From: Bordetella ansorpii
GTDB lineage: Bacteria; Pseudomonadota; Gammaproteobacteria; Burkholderiales; Burkholderiaceae_B
Assembly (NCBI RefSeq): GCF_900078705.1
Contig: NZ_FKIF01000010.1
Coordinates: forward strand, 558,001-622,000
DNA: 64,000 nt
Direction of reading: 5' to 3'
In this document: piece after piece, positions 29,215-38,364 of the stretch
Layout: each line of letters begins with the position of its first letter
Numbering within the stretch: the stretch's first letter is position 1
The notes under the pieces: generated by a model
Told to the model about the DNA's origin: nothing
Seen by the model: the letters and a program-made list of their open reading frames with translations, nothing else
Database searches by the model: none
Program-made: the position numbers and the translations under genes

Positions 29215-29226
29215 ACACGGAATTCC

Positions 29227-30240
29227 ATGAACGACACAGCCTTCAATACCGTGGGCGGCGACCCTCTGATGGAACGCCTGCTGTTCGAGGTCAAGCGCGT
29301 GGTGGTCGGGCAGGATCACTTCCTGGAGCGGGTGCTGGTGGCCATCCTGGCGCGCGGGCATCTGCTGGTGGAAGGCGTGCCGGGCCTGGCCAAGACACTG
29401 ACCGTGAACACGCTGGCGCAGACCATGCGCGGCGTGTTCAAGCGCATCCAGTTCACGCCCGACCTGCTGCCGGCCGATCTGGTCGGCACGCGCATGTACA
29501 ACCAGCGCACCGGCGAGTTCTCCACGGTGCTCGGCCCCGTGTTCGCCAATCTGCTGCTGGCCGACGAGATCAACCGGGCGCCGGCCAAGGTGCAGAGCGC
29601 CTTGCTGGAGGTCATGCAGGAACGCCAGGTGACGATTGCGGGCGAGACGCATGCGGTGCCGTCGCCGTTCCTGGTGATGGCCACGCAGAATCCCATCGAG
29701 ACCGAGGGCACCTATCCCCTGCCCGAGGCGCAGGTCGACCGCTTCATGATGAAGGTGCTGGTGGACTATCCCAGCGAGGAAGAAGAGGTGGTCATCGTCA
29801 ACCGCGTGACGGGGCCGCGCATCATGGTCAACGCGCTGGCCACGCCGGACCAACTGGCGGCGTTGCAGGCCGAATGCCGGCAGGTCTACGTGGATCCGGA
29901 ACTGGTGCAGTATGCGGTGCGGGTGGTGGCGGCCACGCGCAAGCCGTCCTTGTGCGGGCTGGACGAACTGGCGCGCCATGTGTCGTACGGCGCCAGCCCG
30001 CGCGCCACCATCGGCCTGGTCGAAGGGGCGCGCGCCCTGGCGCTGCTGCGCGGCCGGAAGTATGCGCTGCCGCAGGACGTGGTGGATCTGGTGCCCGACG
30101 TCCTGCGCCACCGGCTGGTGTTGACCTACGAGGCGCTGTCGGAAGGCATCGATGCCGACCAGTTGATCGCGCGCATCCTGCGGGCCGTGCCCGTGCCGGA
30201 ACGTCCCCTGGAATCCCATGTTCGGGTGGCGGCGGAATAA
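29227..30240 (+). CDS. MoxR-family AAA+ ATPase
   Basis: A 337-residue AAA+ ATPase. Walker A is the MoxR form GVPGLAKT (VEGVPGLAKTLTVNTLA), Walker B is LLLADEINRAPAKVQSALLEVMQE, the sensor region is MATQNPIETEGTYPLPEAQVDRF, and the C-terminal lid includes YGASPRATIGLVEGARALALLRGR. MoxR proteins act as chaperone-like partners of VWA and DUF58 proteins. The next gene overlaps it by 23 bases, so the products are translationally linked. Confidence 0.95.
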   Translation: MNDTAFNTVGGDPLMERLLFEVKRVVVGQDHFLERVLVAILARGHLLVEGVPGLAKTLTVNTLAQTMRGVFKRIQFTPDLLPADLVGTRMYNQRTGEFSTVLGPVFANLLLADEINRAPAKVQSALLEVMQERQVTIAGETHAVPSPFLVMATQNPIETEGTYPLPEAQVDRFMMKVLVDYPSEEEEVVIVNRVTGPRIMVNALATPDQLAALQAECRQVYVDPELVQYAVRVVAATRKPSLCGLDELARHVSYGASPRATIGLVEGARALALLRGRKYALPQDVVDLVPDVLRHRLVLTYEALSEGIDADQLIARILRAVPVPERPLESHVRVAAE

Positions 30241-31309
30241 GCGGGCGGCTCCCCCGCCAGCCGTGCCGGCCGATATCGCATCGGCCGCGGATGCCGACGC
30301 CTTGCTGCAACGCCTGGAATGGACGGTGGTGCGGCGGCTGGACGGGCTGCTGCAGGGCGACTACCGCACGCTGCTGCGCGGCTTCGGCCTGGACGTGGCG
30401 GACCTGCGTGAGTACCGTCCCGGCGACGACGTGCGCCATATCGACTGGAATGCCACGGCGCGCCTGTCGTCGCCGCACGTGCGCGAGTTCCAGGAAGACC
30501 GCGAGGTGGCGGCCTGGTTCCTGCTGGACCTGAGCGGGTCGGTGGACTTCGGTTCGGGCGCGGTGCGCAAGCGCGCCATGCTGGACGATTTCACCGCGGT
30601 GATGGCGCGGCTGCTGGTCAAGCATGGCAATCGCATCGGCGCGGTGCTGTATGGCGGGGCGGGCCAGGCGCCGTCGGTGGTGCCGGTGCGCGCGGGGCGG
30701 CGTCATCTGCTGCATCTGCTGTCGCGCATGCGCGCCACGCGGGCGGCGGCCTCAAAAGGCGGGAAGAAGGCCCAGGCCGAGGGGGGTACTCGGCTGGCGG
30801 ACCTGCTGGCCCACGCGCAGGCGGTGGCCACGCGGCGCGGCGTGGTGTTCGTGGTGTCCGACTTCATCAGCGAGCCTGGCTGGGAGGCGCCGCTGGGCAT
30901 GCTGGCGCGGCGCCATGAGGTGGTGGCGGTGCGTCTGGTCGATCCGCTGGAACTCAGCCTGCCGGACCTGGGCCTGGTCGTGCTGCAGGATGCCGAGAGC
31001 GGCGAGCAGATGTTCGTCGATACGCACGATGCGGGCTTTCGCAAGCGTTTCGAGGCGGCGGCCGAGTCACGCGAGGCCGGCTTGCGCGAGGTCTTCGCGC
31101 GGGCAGGGGTGGACTGCCTGGTGCTGCCGACCGATGCGCGGCTGGACCTGGCCTTGCTGCGGTTCGCGCGCCAGCGCAGCCGCGAGCGCGGCGGGCGGCG
31201 CGGGCCCCCGGTCGCGACGCCCGGCGCGGGCACTCCCGGCCGCGCGCCGATGGCCGGCCTGGCTGGCGGGCAAGCCTGGATGCGGCCGGCCCAGGAGCGC
31301 CGGCCATGA
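30218..31309 (+). CDS. DUF58-family protein
   Basis: A 363-residue protein with DUF58 core LREYRPGDDVRHIDWNATARLSSPHVREFQEDRE, of which YRPGDDVRHIDWNATAR is the signature (about residues 67-85). A degenerate VWA-like half follows: LLDLSGSVDFGSGAVRKR and RGVVFVVSDFISEPGW. The C-terminal 50 residues are Arg/Gly/Pro-rich and probably unstructured. It is soluble, unlike many DUF58 proteins that have N-terminal membrane segments. The gene overlaps moxR by 23 bases and the next VWA gene by ATGA, so the three form a tight operon. Confidence 0.92.
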   Translation: MFGWRRNKRAAPPPAVPADIASAADADALLQRLEWTVVRRLDGLLQGDYRTLLRGFGLDVADLREYRPGDDVRHIDWNATARLSSPHVREFQEDREVAAWFLLDLSGSVDFGSGAVRKRAMLDDFTAVMARLLVKHGNRIGAVLYGGAGQAPSVVPVRAGRRHLLHLLSRMRATRAAASKGGKKAQAEGGTRLADLLAHAQAVATRRGVVFVVSDFISEPGWEAPLGMLARRHEVVAVRLVDPLELSLPDLGLVVLQDAESGEQMFVDTHDAGFRKRFEAAAESREAGLREVFARAGVDCLVLPTDARLDLALLRFARQRSRERGGRRGPPVATPGAGTPGRAPMAGLAGGQAWMRPAQERRP

Positions 31310-32415
31310 ACGCGCTTCCCGAATTCAGCTTCATCTGGCCGCGCCTCTTGTGGCTGCTGTGCCTGGCGCCGGTGCTGGCCGGGCTTTATGCATGGCACGC
31401 GCGGCGCAACCGCCAGGCCATGCGTTTTCCTGCCTTGCAGGCCGCGGGGCTGGTCGTGCAAGGGGGATCGCGCTGGCGGCGGCATGTCCCGCCGCTGCTG
31501 GCATTGCTGGCGGTGGCGGCGTTGCTGGTGGCGACGGCCCGGCCGCAGGCCATGCTGCGGTTGCCGTCGAAGGTGCAGACCGTGATCCTGGCCATGGACA
31601 TGTCCGGCAGCATGCGCGCCGAAGACGTCAAGCCCAGCCGCATGCAGGCCGCCCGGCAGGCGGCGAAGGCCTTCGTGGCGGAGCAGCCCGCCGGCGTGCG
31701 CGTGGGCGTGGTGGCCGTGGCCGGCACGGCGGCGGTGGCCCACCCGCCCAGCCGCCGCAAGGACGAGGTGAGCGCCGCCATCGACCGCTTGCAGCCGCAG
31801 CGCGGTTCGGCCCTGGGCAACGGGCTGGCCATCGCATTGAGCACGCTGCTGCCGCGCGGCACGGTCGACACCTCCGAGTTCCTGAATCCGCAGGCGGGGC
31901 CACCCAACCGTTCGCCGCGCGAGCCGGCCGCCGGCGCCAGCGCGGGCGCTGCCCGCCCCGGGCAGGGCGCCGACTACGAAGGCCCGCCGCCGAGCCGCCA
32001 GGAGGCCGCGCCAGGGTCGTACGAGCCGGGCGCGATCGTGCTGATGTCCGACGGAGAGAGCAATGCCGGACGGGACGTCCTGCAGGCGGCCGAGCTGGCG
32101 GCCCGGCACGGCGTGCGCATCTACACCGTGGGCATCGGCACCGCCGAGGGGGCGGTGCTGTCCGTCGAGGGCTGGTCCGCGCGGGTGCGGCTGGACGATG
32201 CCGTGTTGAAGAAGGTTGCCGATGTCACTGGCGCGTCCTACTTCCGGGTGGACGACGCCAAGGGACTGAAGCAGGTCTATCGGTCGTTGAGCGCCCGCCT
32301 GGCCTACGACCGCACGAACATGGTCGAGATCACGGCCGTCTTCACCGCGCTGGGGGCTCTGCTGGCGGCTTGCGCGGCCATGCTGTCACTGTGGTGGTTC
32401 GGCCGGGTGGTATAG
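31306..32415 (+). CDS. VWA-domain membrane protein (BatA-like), copy 2
   Basis: A 369-residue protein starting MNALPEFSFIWPRLLWLLCL in an ATGA overlap with the DUF58 gene. Two N-terminal membrane segments, a VWA domain with the MIDAS motif AMDMSGSMRAED, MSDGESNAGRDVL and a C-terminal membrane segment (ITAVFTALGALLAACAAMLSLWWFG) repeat the plan of the gene at 27174. A Pro/Ala-rich insert (about residues 195-240) interrupts the domain, as in the paralogue. Together with moxR and the DUF58 gene this forms a Bat-type unit, thought to handle envelope stress or cofactor insertion in the periplasm. No DUF4381 gene is present in this stretch. Confidence 0.92.
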   Translation: MNALPEFSFIWPRLLWLLCLAPVLAGLYAWHARRNRQAMRFPALQAAGLVVQGGSRWRRHVPPLLALLAVAALLVATARPQAMLRLPSKVQTVILAMDMSGSMRAEDVKPSRMQAARQAAKAFVAEQPAGVRVGVVAVAGTAAVAHPPSRRKDEVSAAIDRLQPQRGSALGNGLAIALSTLLPRGTVDTSEFLNPQAGPPNRSPREPAAGASAGAARPGQGADYEGPPPSRQEAAPGSYEPGAIVLMSDGESNAGRDVLQAAELAARHGVRIYTVGIGTAEGAVLSVEGWSARVRLDDAVLKKVADVTGASYFRVDDAKGLKQVYRSLSARLAYDRTNMVEITAVFTALGALLAACAAMLSLWWFGRVV

Positions 32416-32446
32416 CGTCGCGCGGTTGCCCGCCAGGCAGGCAACC

Positions 32447-34075
32447 CTATTTCTGCGCCGCCATCGTCGCGGCGCCGCGTGCCCGAGGTACCGCAATGGC
32501 GGATTCGCCGACCGTGCGGCGGGCCGCTTCCTCCGACCGGTATCCGATGCGAAAGCCGCCCCAATGCTTGCCGTTCACGTGGATCGGCGCCGACAGGTCG
32601 TGCATCACCTCGCCCGTATCGCGCTTGTAGGTCTGCAACAGGAACGGCAGTGTGTTGCTGCCGCAGCGCGAGCCGCAGCGGTCGGTGAAGATGCGCTTGG
32701 TGCGGTTGTGCACCAGGTCGTGGTCGTAGTCCCCCGTGAGCGGCTGCGAGAATTTCCGGTTGTGCGTGGGAAAGTAGCCGCGGTCATCCACCGCGCCCGC
32801 GTAGGCCAGCCAAGGCAGGTCCTGCAGCACGCCTTCCTGGATGGGCGGCAGCGCCTGGTCGGTGTAGGCATCGAAGGCGCTGGCGTGCTTTTGCGGGTTG
32901 GTGCCGGGAATCGGCACGTAATGGCGGTCGAACAAGGCGGCTTCGGTGATGCGGCCTTCGGCGATGGCGCGTTCGAACAGGGCGCCCACGGCCTGCGCGG
33001 CGCGTTGCGCGGCGGCGCGCACGGGGTCGTGCACGGTGCGCACGCCCAGTTCGGCCATGGCGCCCAGCAGCGTCTCGCCGCGCTCGCTGACCACCATGGC
33101 CGAGCCCGTGGCGCGCGGCAGCTCGTCGTGCGTGGCGAGCATGCCGTCGCGGATGTGCGACACCGTCTCGGCGATGGCGCGCGTGGTCGCCACGTGCTCG
33201 TGCGAAGCCTCGGCGATCTGCTGCACGGCCTGCTGCGATGCGCCCGCCGACCGTTCGATGTCGCCCAGCAGCCCGTTGATGCGTTGCACGTTGCGGGCGG
33301 CGTCCATCACCTTGCCGGTCAACGCGGCCATGCCGTCGGCGGCATGCTCGGCTTGCTGCGCGATCTCGCGCACCATGGCGCCGATGTCGTCGGTCGCCTC
33401 CTTGGTGCGCAGCGCCAGTTGGCGTACCTCGCTGGCCACCACCGCGAAGCCGCGGCCGTGCTCGCCGGCCCGCGCGGCCTCGATGGCGGCGTTCAGCGCC
33501 AGCAGGTTGGTGCGCATGGCGATCTCGTTGATCGTCGTGGTGATGCCATGGATGTGGCGGGATTTCTCCTGCAGCGACGCCATCCGCTCGCTGGCCGACC
33601 GGGCATCCTCGCGCGCCTGGTCGATCAGGCGCCATCCCTGGTCCACTTCGGCGCGGCCGGCCGCGCTCTGGCCGCGTACCTCGGCGGCCACGCGCGAGGC
33701 ATCGGCGGCGCTCTGCGCGATCTGTTCGGTGGCCTGCGCGGTCTGCGCCGCCCGCGCCGTGATCTGCTCGGTCGCCTGCAGGTCGCGGTCCACCTGGCGC
33801 TTGATGGCGTCGATGAAGTGCGAGGTTTCGGCGGCGCCGATCACGATGTGATCGACCTGCGCACCGGCCTGTTCCAGGCGCTGCGCGTCGGCACGGCGGC
33901 CACCGCCGCCGCGCCACCACAGGCTGACCGTCAGCGTGACGACCGCGGCCAGCGCGGCCGGCAGCAGGGTTTGCGTGGTGGTGGCGCCCGCCGCGGCCGC
34001 GGCGCAGACGCCGCACAGCGTGCAGGCGCCGCCGGCCGCCAGGCGCCGGGCGGCAAGATGGCCTATTGCTGACAC
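32447..34075 (-). CDS. Methyl-accepting chemotaxis-type receptor with C-terminal sensor domain
   Basis: A 542-residue protein. GTG at 34075 is chosen: GGAGG lies nine bases upstream, and the 98 open codons before it look non-coding. A hydrophobic segment ([19 protein letters not shown]) is the only membrane part, near residues 30-55. The signalling domain has the conserved hairpin ([36 protein letters not shown]). Unusually, a sensor-like region follows it (about residues 350-530: [42 protein letters not shown]-type [41 protein letters not shown]), which matches C-terminal Cache/PAS-like domains of cytoplasmic-sensing receptors. The ligand is unknown. Confidence 0.85.
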   Translation of the reverse strand: MSAIGHLAARRLAAGGACTLCGVCAAAAAGATTTQTLLPAALAAVVTLTVSLWWRGGGGRRADAQRLEQAGAQVDHIVIGAAETSHFIDAIKRQVDRDLQATEQITARAAQTAQATEQIAQSAADASRVAAEVRGQSAAGRAEVDQGWRLIDQAREDARSASERMASLQEKSRHIHGITTTINEIAMRTNLLALNAAIEAARAGEHGRGFAVVASEVRQLALRTKEATDDIGAMVREIAQQAEHAADGMAALTGKVMDAARNVQRINGLLGDIERSAGASQQAVQQIAEASHEHVATTRAIAETVSHIRDGMLATHDELPRATGSAMVVSERGETLLGAMAELGVRTVHDPVRAAAQRAAQAVGALFERAIAEGRITEAALFDRHYVPIPGTNPQKHASAFDAYTDQALPPIQEGVLQDLPWLAYAGAVDDRGYFPTHNRKFSQPLTGDYDHDLVHNRTKRIFTDRCGSRCGSNTLPFLLQTYKRDTGEVMHDLSAPIHVNGKHWGGFRIGYRSEEAARRTVGESAIAVPRARGAATMAAQK

Positions 34076-34412
34076 GGATAGTCCCCTCCAGGTGCTTCTA
34101 TGCTGCAACAAGGGTGCGCGGCCTGGGGGCCGCGTCTGGTTATGGGTGATGCAAGGTCTGGCGATGCGGTCCGCGGCGCCGGATGCCGACCCGGGACACG
34201 ATACGGTGCGTTTTCCCTGGTGGGGGGCGGATGGCGGACGTCGGAGTTTTATCTCAATTGCGAACATCGCGCTATTCGCAATACTCCGCAGGGGTTGGCA
34301 AGAATGCGGGGCCATGCGGGCACTCGGCGCAGCGGGACCCGTTCGGCCTGACCCGGCTGCCCAAGACAAGACACCCGCCGGGGCGGGTGCCGGAAAGAAC
34401 CCGGATCGCGAT
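34076..34412. other. Gap between chemoreceptor start and yicC end
   Basis: About 340 bases with no convincing gene. The part next to the receptor (34076-34300) should contain its promoter; I could not find clear sigma-28 or sigma-70 boxes. It contains an AT-richer patch (TTTTATCTCAATTGCGAAC) and an imperfect inverted repeat TTGCGAA...TTCGCAA around 34258-34281. The far end holds the yicC terminator. Confidence 0.5.
34362..34389 (-). terminator. Terminator after yicC
   Basis: CACCCGCC and GGCGGGTG (34372-34389) form an 8-bp stem; on the minus strand it is followed by TCTTGTCTT, a U-rich tail. It lies 23 bases past the yicC stop. Confidence 0.5.
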
Positions 34413-35360
34413 TTATTCGATGTTCTGCGCCTGCTCGCGCATCTGCTCGATCAGCAGTTTCAGGTCCATGGCCGCGCGCGTGACTTCCATGCTGCCGGCC
34501 TTGGAGCCCAGGGTGTTGGCCTCGCGGTTCATTTCCTGGAACAGGAAATCCAGGCGCTTGCCGGCGCTGCCGCCGGCCGGGCCGCCGCGCTTGCCGGCGG
34601 GCTGCTTGCCGCCGCCGCTGCCAGCGCCCAGCAGGTGGCGCAGTTCTTCCAGGTGCGAACGCAGGCGCGACAGTTCCTCCGCCACGTCGATGCGCAGGGC
34701 GAACAGGTTGGCTTCGTGGGCCAGGCGCTCGGAAAGTTCGGGGCCGCTGATGTGGGCGAAGCCGCCGGGGAAGGCCGCTTCGACCGATTCGCGCAGCTTG
34801 GCGGCCAGTTTTTCGCGGTGGTCGGCCAGCAATTGCGGCAGGTGCGTGTCGACGCTGTCGACGATGCGCGCCACGCCATCGGCGCACTCGCGCATCATGC
34901 CTGCCAGGCGCTCGCCTTCGCGGGCGCGCGCTTCCTGCATCTGGGTCAGGGCTTGCTGGGCGGCCTGCAGGCAGGCGGCGCCCCAGGCTTGAGGATCGAG
35001 CGCGTCGGCGTTGCGCTGGCCGGGCCAGTTGTAGAGTTCGGCCAGGCGCGGCGCGGCCACTTCGGGCAGGATCTGGCGCGCGGCTTCCAGTTGGGTGGCC
35101 AGGCGTTGCAGCCAGGCGGCATCCAGCGTGTTCAGGTCGGCGCCGGCGGCACGGGCGTACGAGACGCGCACCTCGACCTTGCCGCGCGCCAGATTGCTGG
35201 TCAGCAGTTCGCGCAGCGGCGTTTCGGCATGGCGCAGCTCGTCGGGCAGGCGGAAGTAGAGATCGAGGTAACGGCTGTTGACGCTGCGCAATTCGAGCGC
35301 GAGCGAGCCTTGTTCGAGGTCCGCTCGGGCGTTGCCGAAGGCGGTCATGCTACGGATCAT
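34413..35360 (-). CDS. yicC: YicC-family endoribonuclease-like protein
   Basis: A 315-residue protein starting [20 protein letters not shown], the standard YicC opening. The frame is open further upstream, but family sequence begins at this ATG. The C-terminal part has [21 protein letters not shown] and ends in the DUF1732 helix ([16 protein letters not shown]). YicC has been linked to RNA degradation with PNPase. It is divergent from rph with about 110 bases between starts. In related bacteria yicC neighbours gmk; here 17 kb of other genes lie between them. Confidence 0.93.
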   Translation of the reverse strand: MIRSMTAFGNARADLEQGSLALELRSVNSRYLDLYFRLPDELRHAETPLRELLTSNLARGKVEVRVSYARAAGADLNTLDAAWLQRLATQLEAARQILPEVAAPRLAELYNWPGQRNADALDPQAWGAACLQAAQQALTQMQEARAREGERLAGMMRECADGVARIVDSVDTHLPQLLADHREKLAAKLRESVEAAFPGGFAHISGPELSERLAHEANLFALRIDVAEELSRLRSHLEELRHLLGAGSGGGKQPAGKRGGPAGGSAGKRLDFLFQEMNREANTLGSKAGSMEVTRAAMDLKLLIEQMREQAQNIE

Positions 35361-35469
35361 GGCGTGTCCTGGTAAAGCCGGGCGCTCTGCGGCGCCGCTT
35401 GCAAACGAGCAGGATACCACTGGCGCCCCTCGTACAATGGCCCCATTTGCCAACTTTCCGGAGCCCGCC

Positions 35470-36219
35470 GTGAGCCTGAACCCCGATACCGCCACGTCCG
35501 CCGCCCGTCCGTCCGGCCGCCGCCCCGACGAACTGCGCCCGTTTTCGCTCGAACGCCATTACACGCGCTATGCGGAAGGCTCCGTCCTGGTGCGGGCCGG
35601 CCACACGCATGTGCTGTGCACGGCCAGCGTGCTGGAGAAGGTGCCGCCGTTCCTGAAGGGCCGCGGCGAGGGCTGGGTGACCGCCGAGTACGGCATGCTG
35701 CCGCGCGCCACGCATACCCGCGGCGACCGCGAGGCCGCGCGCGGCAAGCAAAGCGGCCGCACGCAGGAAATCCAGCGCCTGATCGGCCGCAGCCTGCGCG
35801 CCGTGTTCGACCTGAAGGCGCTGGGCGAGCGTACGCTGCACCTGGATTGCGACGTGCTGCAGGCCGATGGCGGCACGCGCTGCGCCAGCATCACCGGCGC
35901 CTGGGTGGCGGCTTCCGACGCCATCGCGCTGCTGATGCGGCGCGGCGACCTGCAGGCCGATCCGATCCGCGATGCCGTGGCCGCGGTCTCGGTGGGCCTG
36001 GTGGGCGGCCATCCGGTGCTGGACCTGGATTACCAGGAAGACTCGGCCTGCCAGGCCGACGTCAACGTGGTGATGACCGGCAGCCGTGCCTTCGTGGAAG
36101 TGCAGGGCACCGGCGAGGAGGCCACCTTCACGCGGGCCGAACTGGATGCGATGCTGGCGCTGGCCGAAGGGGGCATCGCCCAGCTGGTGCAGATGCAGCG
36201 CGGCGCGCTGGACGGCTGA
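35470..36219 (+). CDS. rph: Ribonuclease PH
   Basis: A 249-residue 3'-5' phosphorolytic exoribonuclease that trims tRNA precursors. The start is GTG at 35470 with CGGAG upstream; an ATG at 35437 would add 11 residues but lacks a ribosome site. Family motifs: [79 protein letters not shown] and the C-terminal [21 protein letters not shown]. The RNase PH core looks complete. Confidence 0.96.
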   Translation: MSLNPDTATSAARPSGRRPDELRPFSLERHYTRYAEGSVLVRAGHTHVLCTASVLEKVPPFLKGRGEGWVTAEYGMLPRATHTRGDREAARGKQSGRTQEIQRLIGRSLRAVFDLKALGERTLHLDCDVLQADGGTRCASITGAWVAASDAIALLMRRGDLQADPIRDAVAAVSVGLVGGHPVLDLDYQEDSACQADVNVVMTGSRAFVEVQGTGEEATFTRAELDAMLALAEGGIAQLVQMQRGALDG

Positions 36220-36356
36220 CCAGTGGCCGGCCGCCCGTCGGGCAGCGCCGGGCCGACCGCTGAAGCCTGGGCAGGCGCTGGCGGTGCGGGCGGCCATGCC
36301 GCGCACCGTAAGCAGGGCTTCCGGGCTTCAGCCGATGGGGCCGGGTCTGAGCGCGA

Positions 36357-37685
36357 TCAGTTCGACACGTAGCTCACGTACGGCCCGGTGCCACCGCCCG
36401 CCGAGACCATGCCCGTCAGTCCGTAGTACACGTGCCGGCCGTAGAAGAACGGCAGGCCCAGGTCGAACAGCCCGGCGATTTCGCCGCCGAGGTTGTTGAA
36501 GGCGGCATTGCCCGTTTTGAACAGCGCGTCGGCGTTGGCCACGTCGAAAGCCAGGGCGGTGCCGGCCGCGTCGGCGGGCGCGCCCCGGTCCAGCAGCGTC
36601 GCCGAAATCGACAGGGTGGCAGAGGGCGCATAGAAGTCGGGGCTGTTGCGGCTGTGCGGGATCGACGCGTCGCTGAAGAAATAGCCGTTCGAGCCCGAAT
36701 CCGTGAAGCCGCGGATGCGGTTGCCCTTGTAGATCACGTCGAAGTCACCCGCCGAGTTGGTGCGCAGCACGGGGGATCCCTTGCCCTGCAATGTGTTGTT
36801 GTCGGCCGTGTCGATGCCGAACACCAGCGTGCCGGTGGCGACCTTCTTGCCATTGGGGCCGATGGGCTCCATCTGCAGCACCACGCCGTTGTTGTGCTGC
36901 GCGAAGCGGCTGACCGGATTGCCGACTTGGTTCGCCACCGCTTGCGTGATGGGCGAGCAGGCCGCGCCGTTGCACGAATAATAGAAGCGCGGGTTGGCCG
37001 TGGTGCTGCACGCGGGGCAATCCGCGGGCGCCACGCCCACGCCCAGGATGCCGTTGCCGCCCAGGTCGGACACCTTGCCGAGATAGCTGTTCTGCACGCA
37101 GGCGTCCGGCACGGCCCCGCCGATGGCCGGATCGCCCCAGATGTGGATCGGCACGTTCTGGGCGGTCTGCGCGCCCAGGCGCACATCGGCGTTGCGCACG
37201 CCGCCCCACGCATTGCTGTCGACGAACAGCGTGCACTCGGCGATGCGCGCCGCGCCGTCGCGCTGGGCGGTGAGCGTGGCCAGCGTGGCCGAGGGCACGG
37301 CCGAAGCGAACAGGCGCAGGCCGTACGAGCCGGTGTCCACCAGGACGTTGTCGATGGTGGCGCAGGCGCTCGCGGCGTTGGAGTCCGGCGCGCAGATCGT
37401 GACGCTGACCGTGGGGAAGTTGCGCGGCTTGTCCGCGCCATTGCTGACCGTGACCGGAATGGCGTTGACGGCGCTGCTGTCGGTGGGCCGGGCCGAGGGC
37501 GAGCCGGGCAGGGGCGCGTTGGGGTCGACAGCGGGGGTTGTCACCGCATTGTCGCCGGACACGGAGTTGCCGCCGTCGGCGTCGCCGCCGTCATCACCGC
37601 CGCCTCCGCCGCAAGCGGCGAGCAGCATCATCAGGCACGCCGCGGTGACCCAGCGCGCCTTGTGCATCAGATTCTTCGTGTTCAT
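36357..37685 (-). CDS. DUF3443-family lipoprotein
   Basis: A 442-residue exported lipoprotein. The signal ends in a lipobox LLAACGGGG, with the Cys as first residue of the mature protein, followed by a Gly/Asp-rich spacer. DUF3443 features include NVLVDTGSYGLRLFASAV near the N-terminal third, which resembles the DTGS of aspartic proteases, and LGGNGILGVGVAPADCPAC, FGIDTADNNTL and FTDSGSNGYFFSDASIP. The two DSGS/DTGS segments suggest a pepsin-like fold, which would make this a possible membrane-anchored protease; no activity is known. The ATG overlaps the stop of the DUF2844 gene (ATGA). Confidence 0.85.
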   Translation of the reverse strand: MNTKNLMHKARWVTAACLMMLLAACGGGGGDDGGDADGGNSVSGDNAVTTPAVDPNAPLPGSPSARPTDSSAVNAIPVTVSNGADKPRNFPTVSVTICAPDSNAASACATIDNVLVDTGSYGLRLFASAVPSATLATLTAQRDGAARIAECTLFVDSNAWGGVRNADVRLGAQTAQNVPIHIWGDPAIGGAVPDACVQNSYLGKVSDLGGNGILGVGVAPADCPACSTTANPRFYYSCNGAACSPITQAVANQVGNPVSRFAQHNNGVVLQMEPIGPNGKKVATGTLVFGIDTADNNTLQGKGSPVLRTNSAGDFDVIYKGNRIRGFTDSGSNGYFFSDASIPHSRNSPDFYAPSATLSISATLLDRGAPADAAGTALAFDVANADALFKTGNAAFNNLGGEIAGLFDLGLPFFYGRHVYYGLTGMVSAGGGTGPYVSYVSN

Positions 37686-38143
37686 CGTATGTCGGCTGCG
37701 GTGGCGCCAGAGGGAATGGAGTTGGTCAGGTATGCCCGGCCGATGAATGAGCCCATGTGGCCGCCGCTCTGTACGGTGAGGCCGGCTTCTTCGACTTGGA
37801 CGGGACCGGGCGCGCCGCCGCGCCGGGCCGCGCGGCGCGCGTCCAGGGCCTGGCGATAGGTGGAAAAATAGGCGCCCAGCAGCGTGTTCAGGGGCGGCAT
37901 GTCGGGGCCGTCCCAGACGACGCCGAAGACGGTGCCGCTGGGCGTGACGTACTCGCGGACCGTGGTGCCCGTGGGCAGCAGGGTCTGGATGACGTTGAAC
38001 GGGGGAGTGGTGGCCGCCAGTGCGCGGGCCTGGAGCGTGTCGATCTGCGGCGCCGGCCAAGTCGGGGTGCCCCCCAGCTCGGCGTGCGCCGGCAGGGCAG
38101 CGCAAGCGATGCTCGCCAGCACTGCATAATGCCATTTCGCCAT
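37682..38143 (-). CDS. DUF2844-family exported protein
   Basis: A 153-residue protein with a signal peptide (YAVLASIACAALPAHA, cleavage before ELGG). The mature part begins ELGGTPTWPAPQIDTLQ and contains REYVTPSGTVFGVVWDGPDMP followed by LNTLLGAYFSTYRQALDARRAARRGG, the DUF2844 pattern. Its function is unknown. It is the first gene of a pair with the DUF3443 lipoprotein, an arrangement found widely in Burkholderiales. The 221-base region upstream is AT-rich. Confidence 0.85.
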   Translation of the reverse strand: MAKWHYAVLASIACAALPAHAELGGTPTWPAPQIDTLQARALAATTPPFNVIQTLLPTGTTVREYVTPSGTVFGVVWDGPDMPPLNTLLGAYFSTYRQALDARRAARRGGAPGPVQVEEAGLTVQSGGHMGSFIGRAYLTNSIPSGATAADIR

Positions 38144-38364
38144 GAAAGTCCTTATTTACTTGCGCCGTCTTTTAATGTTCAGCGGCGACGTGTGCCGAAT
38201 AATAAAGGCATTTCTTGACGAAAATGCGACGAACAGACAGATAAAGTACAGACATATCCGGAGGTTACATCAACTTTCGGATATTCGTTCATTTTAAATA
38301 TTCACAAATGATCGAGGGATCTGGGGATATTCATCGCAAGATTGTTATTAATTTCAGCGGCGCT
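38144..38364 (-). promoter_or_regulatory. AT-rich region upstream of DUF2844-DUF3443
   Basis: A 221-base AT-rich gap that stands out from the G+C-rich surroundings. It contains two copies of GGATATTC (around 38278 and 38325) and several A/T runs. It is the likely promoter region of the DUF2844-DUF3443 pair, and possibly the end of the MmgE/PrpD transcript. No exact boxes can be assigned. Confidence 0.45.
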
